From Actinobacteria bacterium HGW-Actinobacteria-5 (lineage in GTDB: Bacteria > Actinomycetota > Actinomycetes > Propionibacteriales > Propionibacteriaceae), in the NCBI GenBank assembly GCA_002843035.1, contig PHEV01000022.1, forward strand, positions 1 through 34,312: DNA of 34,312 nucleotides, written 5' to 3'. Numbering within the stretch: position 1 is the stretch's first letter; each line of letters opens with the position of its first letter. Positions 23,180-31,026 of this stretch are shown here, piece by piece. The notes under the pieces are model-generated. The model was not told the DNA's origin. It did no database searches and saw only the letters and a program-made list of their open reading frames with translations. A program made the translations under genes and the position numbers.

Positions 23180-26100
23180 ACCGGCGTGCCGAGGTCGGGT
23201 CCGTTCCCGGGAGTGTGGACGACGATCGAGCTGACCCGATTCGACCGGGAGAAGACCTCGCGTGAAAGATCCGTCGGCAGGACCGTCCCCGGGAGCCGCT
23301 GGCTGCTGCCGTCGCTGAACGCGACCTCGATCGACGCGGTCGCCGAGCGGCTTCGCCGGTAGCTGACGGGAGTGCGGCACATGCTGAAGGCCAGGGAATC
23401 GGCGGGCAGGTCAATCCGTCGGGAGGTCCCGGTCGAGTCAACCACGTCCCAGGACGTGGCCGCGCTGGTCCAGTCATCGTCGCGGACCAGCTGAGGCCGG
23501 AACTGGATCTGGCCGCCGCTGACCGCCACCCCCAACTCGCCGATGCGGATCAGCACGTCCTCCTTCACCTGACCGGTCATGCCGGGCTGCCGCGCACCGG
23601 CATGTGCCGGGGTGTGCGAGTAGGGATCGATCGGGAAGGCTCCGTACCGGGACGGTGACTTCCGGAACCCGAGCCCTTCGCGGATGTCCTCGAAGCGGTC
23701 GACCAGCTCGGTCACAACCGCGTCGGGTTCGTCGTTGAGGCGTGCGTGCTCGATGGTCTCCTGGACGGCGAGAAGGAGCTTGGAGACCATGTGCCAGTAG
23801 ATGCTCCCGAGGCCTTCGAAGGCGAAGAACGACCCCGACCGCCCGGTGAAGTTGCGGTGGCCGAACGTTGCTTCGTAGTGCTCCAGGACCCGTCCGCGGT
23901 CCCGGGACACCGCCTCGGTGAACCGCGGGTCTTCGGCCAGCCTGTCGAGAGCCTCCCGCAGGTGGGAAGCGTTCCGCATTCCGGGGGCGAAGTGCACCGA
24001 GCCGTGGAGATCGGTCACGGTGACCGAGCGATCGTTGAGCTCGGCGGCCAGAGCGTAGAGAGGGCACTCCGCCGCGGCGCCGGCCTCGACCACGTTCCGG
24101 GCCAGGAACCCGGGCAGGTCCTTGTCCGGGTACAGCAGGTAGCTGTGCTGGTCGGCCCGGAAGAGGGCGCTGTTGCGCAGGGCCCTCAGGACGCGCAGCG
24201 AAGCGGCCCCGTCCAGCAACCCGGAGGACAGCATGCTCACCTGGCCCTCGAGCATCGGCGCGAGCCGGCCGATCGTGGCGCGCCCGTCGGTGAGCTCGAG
24301 GGTGTTGTAGCTGTGCACCATTCCGTTGCTGCGGACGTTGCGGGCCAGGCTCAGCTCGACATAGTGCCGCGCCAGCTCCAGCAGCGCGCTGATGTCGGCG
24401 GCGGCAAGGCTGACCCGCGCGGCCGGCGCCGCCCGGTAGGCCCGTTGCCGGTAGGCGTCGCCGGCGCGGCCCAGATCGACCAGTGCCGTGTAGCGGGCCT
24501 CCTCGCTGAGCCCGGCGTCGAAGCCATCCTTGTGTGTGCCGAGGATGTCGATCAGTGCGCGGATCAGCTCGGCCAGGTCAGCGCTCACCTCGGCCGGCCC
24601 GGTCAGCATGCTCTGCAGGTGCACCAGGTAGCGGCGCAGGTAGCCGAGGGTGACCACCGAGAGCCCGCGGCCCACCAGGGCGTTGTTGGCATCGTTCCAT
24701 TCGGGGCGCTGGGTATTCATCCAGATCCCGCCGTCTGGCACGAGGTTCACCAGCTTGGCGGCCAGCAGGAGCAGCAGCTTCTCCGCGAGCGTGACCCGGT
24801 CGAGGTCTCCGTCCGGGTTCACCCGCAGGGCGCCGTCGCCGCCGAGCTCGCCCTGCCGACGAAGGCTGTCCTGGTGGGCAGGGACATCGAAAGCGATGGT
24901 CTGGGCGGGGTCGGCGAGGACGTCGTCGAACGGCTTGAGGCGGTAGGGAACGTCGGCGTGGGTGAAGATGCGCCGTGCCAGCAGGGCCTCGGCGGCTCCG
25001 GGATCGAAGCGCCGGGACGCCTCGAGGAGCTTCTGCAGGTAGATGATCTGGTGGTCACTCCAGTAGCCGAGGTTCGCCCAGGGGTTGTCGGGTTCGGGCA
25101 CCTCCCAGTCGATTCCACTGCGGGAGATGCGGTAGGGGTTGTAGCCGTCGACGGTGGTCGCGTTGACGAAGATGCAGATCATGTTCTCCAGGTAGTCGGG
25201 GTGCGACCACGCCAGGGCCTCCCAGTTCTGGAAGATGTCCCGCCAGTTCCCCTGATAGCCGACGATCGGCCCACCGGAGGGGTCGAGGAGGCGGATCTCG
25301 AAGCGGTTCCACGGCCGGCTCGGATCGCCGTGGCGCCGGCTGAACATCAAGGGCAGGTATTCCCGGGCCAGCCGGGCGAGATCGGGATCGCCGGTCGCGT
25401 CGGCCCAGGTTCGCAACGCGCTGATTTCCAGGGTGGGCGGAAGCACGGCCAACGCCGCGGTACTGCGTTCGAGGACCGCGCGGTTGCGTTGCCCGATGAA
25501 GGCCCGGAAGTCGGCGGCCTCAAGCCGGTAGCCGTCGACCGGCACGCCACCCCGCATCGCGTTGAACAGTGCGCTCGTGGTGTGGTGGGCAGTCGTGCGT
25601 TCGTCGCTGCCCACCTGGAAGCCGTCCACCGAGGCAACGATGCTGTGGAGCCGACGGCGGCCTTCGGAGAGATCGTCGTCGAGCTGCTCGACCAGCGCGC
25701 CAGGGTCGAGCAACGCATCCTCCAGTGCCACGACCCGGGCCGCGTCGAGCTCGACGTCGGCTGCGACCACCCACTCGCAGGTGGCGCCGGGCGGCAACTC
25801 GAGGCTGGAGTGGTTGAGGTAGGCGCCACGCCGGCCCCGGACGTCGCTCTCCGCGCGTACCGGACGCCCGGCGCGGAAGCCCTCGAGCTGGGTCGTCGAG
25901 AGCAGGGTGGTCGCGGACGGGAGCCCGACCTGCCACACGGCGGTCGCCGAGAGGGACTCCGCCGGCTCGGCCAGATCGGTGAGCAGCGAGCTCATGGTGA
26001 AGAGCCCCAACCCGGTCGCGGGATCCGCCTCGGCGCGCTTGTAGGCGTCGACCAGATTGCTGAGGTCGGTCTGGACCTGGGCGGTCACGCCCGAGGGGAG

Positions 26101-26619
26101 GACGTTGCGCAAGCCGTCCAGCACCTCGAGGGAACGGCTGCTCCTCCCCGTGTTCGTCAGCCGGCAGCGCCGGATCAGGCCGAAGCGCTGGCTCGCCGTC
26201 CAGGTGACCGAGAAGCGCAGGCCGATCCCGGCGGCGTCCTCGGTGAACTGGATCGAGTCGCCGAGGACGGTCTTGGTCAGCGAGCGGGAGCAGCCGTCGG
26301 GGCGGGAGGCCCGGGAGAACGGCTCCCAGGCCTGGGCTTCGGGGGTTGCGGTGTCACGGATCAGCGTGATGCCACCGGTGTTGCCGACGTTCTCGGTGAC
26401 CTTGTCGTCGGTGTAGTACGGCAGCAGGGCGTGGTTGGCGTCCCATCGTCCGGCCGTCAGGCCGCCGGTGCTGGCGAGGAAGCACCAGACCTCGGTCGCC
26501 GTGGCCAGCGTCATGAAGAACGGCGGCAGCAGGTCGACGTCGTTGATCCGGTAGGAGCGCTCTCCATCGAGGTCGCAGAACTCGCCGCCGGCGGTATCGG
26601 CTGCTTCGGTCACGGGCAT
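23167..26619 (-). CDS. Very large GH94-like carbohydrate-active enzyme (putative oligosaccharide phosphorylase or hydrolase)
   Basis: A 1150-residue cytoplasmic protein (no signal peptide) from ATG 26619, with AAAGGAAC upstream. The first ~330 residues look beta-rich (sandwich-like). The middle (~370-1000) is helix-rich with aromatic clusters (YQGNWRDIFQNWEALAW, EPDNPWANLGYWSDHQIIYLQ). QRPE-W641-N-D643-ANNALVG resembles the W-N-D motif carrying the catalytic Asp of GH94 phosphorylases (ADWNDGMN-type). The size matches the ~1100-residue GH94 branch that includes 1,2-beta-oligoglucan phosphorylases, but subgroup identity is inference. Genomic partners (LacI, sugar importer) fit intracellular cleavage of an imported glucan fragment. 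It could instead be a hydrolase of a neighbouring (alpha/alpha)6 family. Confidence 0.65.
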   Translation of the reverse strand: MPVTEAADTAGGEFCDLDGERSYRINDVDLLPPFFMTLATATEVWCFLASTGGLTAGRWDANHALLPYYTDDKVTENVGNTGGITLIRDTATPEAQAWEPFSRASRPDGCSRSLTKTVLGDSIQFTEDAAGIGLRFSVTWTASQRFGLIRRCRLTNTGRSSRSLEVLDGLRNVLPSGVTAQVQTDLSNLVDAYKRAEADPATGLGLFTMSSLLTDLAEPAESLSATAVWQVGLPSATTLLSTTQLEGFRAGRPVRAESDVRGRRGAYLNHSSLELPPGATCEWVVAADVELDAARVVALEDALLDPGALVEQLDDDLSEGRRRLHSIVASVDGFQVGSDERTTAHHTTSALFNAMRGGVPVDGYRLEAADFRAFIGQRNRAVLERSTAALAVLPPTLEISALRTWADATGDPDLARLAREYLPLMFSRRHGDPSRPWNRFEIRLLDPSGGPIVGYQGNWRDIFQNWEALAWSHPDYLENMICIFVNATTVDGYNPYRISRSGIDWEVPEPDNPWANLGYWSDHQIIYLQKLLEASRRFDPGAAEALLARRIFTHADVPYRLKPFDDVLADPAQTIAFDVPAHQDSLRRQGELGGDGALRVNPDGDLDRVTLAEKLLLLLAAKLVNLVPDGGIWMNTQRPEWNDANNALVGRGLSVVTLGYLRRYLVHLQSMLTGPAEVSADLAELIRALIDILGTHKDGFDAGLSEEARYTALVDLGRAGDAYRQRAYRAAPAARVSLAAADISALLELARHYVELSLARNVRSNGMVHSYNTLELTDGRATIGRLAPMLEGQVSMLSSGLLDGAASLRVLRALRNSALFRADQHSYLLYPDKDLPGFLARNVVEAGAAAECPLYALAAELNDRSVTVTDLHGSVHFAPGMRNASHLREALDRLAEDPRFTEAVSRDRGRVLEHYEATFGHRNFTGRSGSFFAFEGLGSIYWHMVSKLLLAVQETIEHARLNDEPDAVVTELVDRFEDIREGLGFRKSPSRYGAFPIDPYSHTPAHAGARQPGMTGQVKEDVLIRIGELGVAVSGGQIQFRPQLVRDDDWTSAATSWDVVDSTGTSRRIDLPADSLAFSMCRTPVSYRRSRSATASIEVAFSDGSSQRLPGTVLPTDLSREVFSRSNRVSSIVVHTPGNGPDLGTPVQPD

Positions 26620-26641
26620 GCTGCGTTCCTTTCGAGGGGTC

Positions 26642-26655
26642 AGAAAGCGCTCTCT
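26642..26655. promoter_or_regulatory. LacI-type operator 1
   Basis: AGAAAGCGCTCTCT, a near-perfect palindrome centred on GCGC, immediately downstream of the leftward -10 box and covering the expected transcription start of the giant enzyme gene. It is identical to operator 3 and is the exact reverse complement of operator 2. Confidence 0.85.
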
Positions 26656-26659
26656 CGAA

Positions 26660-26688
26660 ACTATCCCATCTCGACGAGGCGCTGACAA
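26660..26688 (-). promoter_or_regulatory. Leftward promoter of the GH94-like enzyme gene
   Basis: On the minus strand TTGTCA (plus 26683-26688), a 17-base spacer and GATAGT (plus 26660-26665), about 40 bases before ATG 26619. It is a near-consensus sigma-A-type promoter, with operator 1 just beyond it. Confidence 0.7.
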
Positions 26689-26759
26689 CGGCCGCGTTCC
26701 ATCGTGCAGCCCGATCGGACCGGCTCGCGAAAGAGTGACCGGATCGTTATGTCCCCAAG

Positions 26760-26789
26760 TTGACGAGAGAGCGCTTTCTCATCCACAGT
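26760..26789 (+). promoter_or_regulatory. Rightward promoter of the sugar importer operon
   Basis: A good -35 box TTGACG (26760-26765) and a weak -10 candidate CACAGT (26784-26789) at 18-base spacing. Operator 2 occupies the spacer and operator 3 lies just downstream, a layout suited to repression. The -10 assignment is uncertain. Confidence 0.5.
26766..26779. promoter_or_regulatory. LacI-type operator 2
   Basis: AGAGAGCGCTTTCT, directly after the rightward -35 box. Its centre is 124 bases from that of operator 1 and 32 bases (about three helical turns) from that of operator 3. Confidence 0.85.
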
Positions 26790-26797
26790 GGGATCCC

Positions 26798-26811
26798 AGA
26801 AAGCGCTCTCT
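26798..26811. promoter_or_regulatory. LacI-type operator 3
   Basis: AGAAAGCGCTCTCT, 47 bases before ATG 26859, placed at or just after the expected transcription start of the importer operon. Confidence 0.85.
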
Positions 26812-26858
26812 GACCGATGTTGCGGATCAGGGCGCGCACCAAAGACGAAGGAGTCCAC

Positions 26859-28154
26859 ATGCGCTCATCCCTGATCCGGGGCGCGGCTACAGCGGCAGGT
26901 CTGGCACTTGTCCTGGCCGGTTGCTCCACCAGTACGCCGAACCCGGGTGCCTCGACGGCCCCCAGCGACGAGAAGGTCACCCTGACCGTCGCGACCTTCA
27001 ACGAGTTCGGGTACGACGACCTGTACGCCGAGTACACCGCGTCCCACCCGAACGTCACGATCGTGCCGAAGAAGGCCGCGACCTCCAACGAGGCCCGCGA
27101 GAACTACTTCAGCAAGCTCGCGGCAGGCTCGGGCCTGAGCGACATCGAGGCCATCGAGGTCGACTGGATGCCCGACGTCATGCAGACCGCTGACAAGCTG
27201 ATGGACCTCAGCGGCGACGACGTCGCCGGGCGCTGGCTCGACTGGAAGGCCAAGGCCGCCACCACCCCGGACGGCAAGCTCGTCGCCTTCGGCACCGACA
27301 TCGGCCCGGAGGGCGTGTGCTACCGCTCCGACCTGTTCAAGAAGGCCGGCCTGCCGACCGACCGTGAGGAGGTCGCCAAGGCGCTCGGTACGACGTGGGA
27401 CGACTACTTCAACCTCGGCAAGCAGTTCGTCGCCAAGTCCGGCGGTGTGGCCTGGTTCGATGGCGCGGACGCGATCATGCAGGGCCAGATCAACCAGTTG
27501 CCCAACGCCTTCTCCTCCTCCGACACCGAAGAGGTCCTGATCCCGCTCGATCAGAACCAGCCGGTCAAGGACATGTACAACTCGATCCTGAAGGCGTCGA
27601 TCGACGACAAGTTGTCCGCGAACCTGCAGCAGTGGCAGCCGGACTGGACCAACGCCTTCCAGAAGGGCAAGTTCGCCACGATGCTGTGCCCGGGCTGGAT
27701 GCTCGGTGTCATCGAGGGCAACGCCAAGGGCGTCGAGGGCTGGGACATCGCCAACGCCTTCCCCGGTGGCGGCGGCAACTGGGGTGGCTCCTACCTGACC
27801 GTGCCGGCGCAGGGCGCGCACCAGGCCGCGGCCCGCGAACTCGCCGCGTGGCTGACCGCTCCCGAGCAGCAGATCAAGGCGTTCAAGGCCAAGGGCACCT
27901 TCCCGAGCCAGGCCGAGGCCCTCAGCAGCCCTGACCTGCTGGGTGTGAAGAACGCGTTCTTCAACGACGCTCCGACCGGCCAGATCCTGGCCGACCGCGC
28001 CAAGGCCGTCACCATCGTCCCGTTCAAGGGCCCGCAGTACTTCGCCGTCCGGGGCGTCCTCTCCGACGCGATCAACCGGGTCGACATCACCAAGAAGCAG
28101 ACGGCCGCCGATTCCTGGGCACAGGCCGTCAAGGAGTTTGAAGCGCTCGGCTGA
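26859..28154 (+). CDS. Sugar ABC importer, substrate-binding lipoprotein (CebE-like)
   Basis: A 431-residue extracellular solute-binding protein of family 1. ATG 26859 follows GAAGGAG. The signal peptide ends in lipobox L19-A-G-C22, so the mature protein is lipid-anchored outside the membrane, followed by a Ser/Thr/Pro linker. The mature fold begins VTLTVATFNEFGYDDLYAEY and contains GIEAIEVDW-like and PGWMLGVIEG segments typical of oligosaccharide binders. It resembles CebE (cellobiose/cellotriose) in general layout. The substrate is inferred to be a short beta-glucan from the GH94-like partner. A 33-base perfect hairpin separates it from the permease genes. Confidence 0.88.
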   Translation: MRSSLIRGAATAAGLALVLAGCSTSTPNPGASTAPSDEKVTLTVATFNEFGYDDLYAEYTASHPNVTIVPKKAATSNEARENYFSKLAAGSGLSDIEAIEVDWMPDVMQTADKLMDLSGDDVAGRWLDWKAKAATTPDGKLVAFGTDIGPEGVCYRSDLFKKAGLPTDREEVAKALGTTWDDYFNLGKQFVAKSGGVAWFDGADAIMQGQINQLPNAFSSSDTEEVLIPLDQNQPVKDMYNSILKASIDDKLSANLQQWQPDWTNAFQKGKFATMLCPGWMLGVIEGNAKGVEGWDIANAFPGGGGNWGGSYLTVPAQGAHQAAARELAAWLTAPEQQIKAFKAKGTFPSQAEALSSPDLLGVKNAFFNDAPTGQILADRAKAVTIVPFKGPQYFAVRGVLSDAINRVDITKKQTAADSWAQAVKEFEALG

Positions 28155-28168
28155 GCTACCCGCCCGAT

Positions 28169-28201
28169 CCGTGGGCAGGACGCCTGGCGTCCTGCCCACG
28201 G
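28169..28201 (+). terminator. Perfect palindromic hairpin between binding-protein and permease genes
   Basis: The 16-base arms CCGTGGGCAGGACGCC (28169-28184) and GGCGTCCTGCCCACGG (28186-28201) are separated by one base, giving a ~14-bp stem with a small loop. There is no T tract. It probably acts as a partial terminator or RNA stabiliser, giving more binding protein than permease. Confidence 0.8.
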
Positions 28202-28227
28202 CCTGAACCCATGAAGGGAATTCCACG

Positions 28228-29169
28228 ATGATGTGGCATCACCGGCTCAGCCGTTGGGACGTCAAGAGCGCCCCCTATCTCTACATCGCACCGTTCTTCA
28301 TCCTGTTCGCCCTCGTGGGCCTGTTCCCGCTGCTGTACACCGGCTGGGTTGCGCTGAACAAGTGGAGCCTGATCACGGGCAACCAGGGTTTCATCGGGTT
28401 CGGCAACTTCAGCTACGTCCTGGACCAGCCGCGGTTCTGGGACGCGGTGGTGAACACCTTCAGCATCTTCCTGCTGTCCTCGGTGCCGCAGATGATCATC
28501 GCCATCGCGATCGCCTCGGTGCTGGACGCCAACCTGCGCGCCAAGACCTTCTGGCGGATGGGCGTCCTGGTGCCCTTCGTGGTCGCCCCGGTCGCGGTGT
28601 CGCTGGTCTTCGGGCAGCTGTTCGCCGACCAGTCCGGCGTCATCAACGCCATCCTCACCAACATCGGCCTGGACCCGATCGGCTGGCACTCCGAACGGTT
28701 CTGGTCCCACATCGCCATCGCGTCGATGGTCAACTTCCGGTGGACCGGCTACAACACCTTGATCTTCCTCGCCGCCATGCAGGCCATTCCGCGCGACGTC
28801 ATCGAAGCGGCGGTCGTTGACGGTGCCAGCCGGTGGCGGACGTTCTTCCACGTCACGGTGCCTTTGCTGCGTCCGACGATCATCTTCGTGGTGATCACCT
28901 CGACGATCGGCGGCCTGCAGATCTTCGACGAGCCGCGCATGTACGACAACTTCGGCCTCGGCGGTCCCGACCGCGAATGGATGACCGTCACGATGTACCT
29001 CTACGAGCTGGGCTGGGGCAGCCAGCGGAACCTCGGTCGGTCCGCAGCAGCGGCCTGGCTGCTGTTCCTGATCATCGTGCTCTTCGCCGTCGTCAACTAC
29101 GCCATTACCCAGCGGATCTCCACAACCGAGGGCCGCCCGGCCAAGACCAGGAAGGTGGTGGCCCGATGA
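28228..29169 (+). CDS. Sugar ABC importer permease 1 (MalF/CebF-like)
   Basis: A 313-residue inner-membrane protein with six predicted helices, the first at ~19-40. The EAA loop that docks the ATPase is present at ~193-212 (EAAVVDGASRWRTFFHVTVP). ATG 28228 has GAAGGGAA upstream. It pairs with the next permease, whose start overlaps its stop (ATGA). It forms half of the channel for the sugar delivered by the lipoprotein. Confidence 0.92.
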   Translation: MMWHHRLSRWDVKSAPYLYIAPFFILFALVGLFPLLYTGWVALNKWSLITGNQGFIGFGNFSYVLDQPRFWDAVVNTFSIFLLSSVPQMIIAIAIASVLDANLRAKTFWRMGVLVPFVVAPVAVSLVFGQLFADQSGVINAILTNIGLDPIGWHSERFWSHIAIASMVNFRWTGYNTLIFLAAMQAIPRDVIEAAVVDGASRWRTFFHVTVPLLRPTIIFVVITSTIGGLQIFDEPRMYDNFGLGGPDREWMTVTMYLYELGWGSQRNLGRSAAAAWLLFLIIVLFAVVNYAITQRISTTEGRPAKTRKVVAR

Positions 29170-30074
29170 GTTCGGTCGCGACAACCCGCCAGCTCGCAGG
29201 GAAGGGGGCGGCCCGCGCGGCCGCTCGCAAGCGCTCCCGGATGGAGGGCGGCGTCCGAAGCCCTGGCTGGGGCACCTACACCTTGCTCACGCTGGTGGTG
29301 GTGGCTTCGGCGGTGCCGCTCTACTACGCGTTCCTGCTGTCCACCTCGACCGCAGGAGAGATCGCCCGCAACCCGATCCCGTCCCTGATTCCCCAGGGCC
29401 ACTTCTTCGAGAACGTGACCCGGGTGCTCACCGCAGGCATCGGGTTCTGGCAGGCCCTGCTGAACAGCATCATTGTCAGCCTCGCCACCGCGGCCTCCGT
29501 GGTGCTCTTCTCCACGCTCGCCGGCTACTCGTTCGCAAAGCTGCGGTTCCGTGGGCGCAACTGGATGCTGGCCTTCGTGATCGGCACCATGGCGGTCCCG
29601 ACCCAGCTCGGAGTCATCCCGCTGTTCATCGTGATGTCGCGGCTCGGCTGGACGGGGAAGCTGATCGCGGTGATCGTGCCGGCCATGGTCACGGCCTTCG
29701 GCGTGTTCTGGATGACCCAGTACCTGTCCGAGGCGCTGCCGTACGAGCTGATCGAGGCTGCGCGCGTCGACGGCTGTTCCATGATCCGCACCTTCTGGCA
29801 CGTCGCCCTGCCGGCGGCCCGGCCGGCCGCGGCGATGCTGGCCCTGTTCACCTTCGTCGGTAGCTGGACCAACTTCTTCTGGCCGTTCATCGTGCTCGGC
29901 TCGTCCAACCCGACCCTGCCGGTGGCCCTGCAGTTGCTGCAGGCGTCCTACTTCAAGGACCTCGCCCTGATCATGGCTGGCGTCGTGCTCGCGACCCTGC
30001 CGTTGCTGGTCCTGTTCGCCGTTGCCGGCCGACACCTCGTCTCCGGCATCATGGCTGGGGCCGTCAAGGGATGA
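29166..30074 (+). CDS. Sugar ABC importer permease 2 (MalG/CebG-like)
   Basis: A 302-residue six-helix permease from ATG 29166, coupled to permease 1 by a four-base overlap. A basic N-terminal tail (~1-32) precedes the first helix. The EAA motif is at ~197-216 (EAARVDGCSMIRTFWHVALP). No ATP-binding subunit follows; the next gene is a small unrelated protein. As in Streptomyces Ceb systems, a shared MsiK-type ATPase elsewhere in the genome is expected. Confidence 0.92.
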   Translation: MSSVATTRQLAGKGAARAAARKRSRMEGGVRSPGWGTYTLLTLVVVASAVPLYYAFLLSTSTAGEIARNPIPSLIPQGHFFENVTRVLTAGIGFWQALLNSIIVSLATAASVVLFSTLAGYSFAKLRFRGRNWMLAFVIGTMAVPTQLGVIPLFIVMSRLGWTGKLIAVIVPAMVTAFGVFWMTQYLSEALPYELIEAARVDGCSMIRTFWHVALPAARPAAAMLALFTFVGSWTNFFWPFIVLGSSNPTLPVALQLLQASYFKDLALIMAGVVLATLPLLVLFAVAGRHLVSGIMAGAVKG

Positions 30075-30087
30075 CCGGGGGCGCCCG

Positions 30088-30645
30088 ATGAGCGCGACAC
30101 AGCCCGCAGGCCCCGAACTCGACCAGTCGGCCGCCGCTGCGGGCCCGGGCAGGGAGCTGGACGATCACGGCGACCTGCGCGTGCTGCGCGCGCGGGACGC
30201 CTTCCAGCGGGGGTGGCAGGCGCACCTTCTCGGGGACCGGGTGGGCGCCCTCCTGCACCTCGAGGCGGCGAAGTGGGGCGTCGACGGGATCGAGGAGCGG
30301 GACTGGCCGCTGGCCATGTTCGTGCTCTCCCTCTACGCGTTCACGCAGGCGAGCATCGGCTGCGAGGGCACGGCGACCGCGGCCGCGCAGCGGGCCGCGC
30401 GCACGGCCCGCGCGCACGACCCCTCCCGGAACACGCCACGCGCGATCCGGCTGCGGCTCGCCAGCCGACTTCCCTCGGGGCCCCCCGCGGAGCGGTTCAG
30501 GGAGTGCCTCGAACGATGGGCTCTCGCAGTCGCCTACCGGCTGCCGTCCACTCACTACCGGCTGGCCCACGAGTCGGACCTCAATCGGCTCAGAGCAGCC
30601 CGCCTGTCCCCGGTCAGTGACCGTGCGGAATCGCTACCGGGCTAG
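30088..30645 (+). CDS. Hypothetical protein, last gene of the sugar operon
   Basis: A 185-residue protein starting at ATG 30088, 13 bases after the permease stop, so probably cotranscribed. Codon third positions are strongly GC as in real genes here. The sequence looks like helical repeat hairpins (RARDAFQRGWQAHLLGDRVGALLHLEAAKWGVDG; SLYAFTQASIGCEGTATAAAQRAARTARAH), reminiscent of TPR-like proteins, with no signal peptide or membrane helix. Function unknown. Confidence 0.6.
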   Translation: MSATQPAGPELDQSAAAAGPGRELDDHGDLRVLRARDAFQRGWQAHLLGDRVGALLHLEAAKWGVDGIEERDWPLAMFVLSLYAFTQASIGCEGTATAAAQRAARTARAHDPSRNTPRAIRLRLASRLPSGPPAERFRECLERWALAVAYRLPSTHYRLAHESDLNRLRAARLSPVSDRAESLPG

Positions 30646-31026
30646 AACCGACCATGCCCCATTCCGGCGCGCGATCCGCTGGTCACACCTCCAGGTCCGA
30701 CATTTGCGGGTCGGAATGGCGAACGTGTCAGGACGGGCCCACCCTGCGATGCCTCATGCTGCGTGGGCACGGCGGTACCCACCAGGCCTACTTCCGGGAT
30801 CGGCTTCAGGAATGGTCGACCACCCTCAGCGCCGGCGCAGGTCCGGAGCAGGACGCCGGCGAAGCGACTCTGCGCCTGGAGCGGGGCGCGACTCGCGGCT
30901 GACGCAGGGGAGTGGGTGCCTGGGCAAGGCTCCCCATTGGATCCTGCCGCCGCGTCGCGTTTGCTGGAGGTGAGGGCGCCGGGAGGGATGCCCGGCTCAG
31001 ACGCGCCCCGGACGATGGGAGATTCC
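30646..31026. other. Long leader region before the cysteine synthase gene
   Basis: 381 bases without a credible gene. I looked for SAM, cobalamin and T-box elements and recognised none. Only short GC-rich dyads, such as GTGGG/CCCAC, are visible. It could hold a promoter or a structured leader, but nothing specific can be supported. Confidence 0.4.

Noticed and set aside
23746-26685. Open frame of ~980 codons on the plus strand
   Set aside because: It is antisense to the GH94-like gene, whose motifs, start, promoter and composition are convincing.
30646-31026. Riboswitch before the cysteine synthase gene
   Set aside because: No SAM, cobalamin or T-box consensus was recognised. Only unspecific GC dyads are present.
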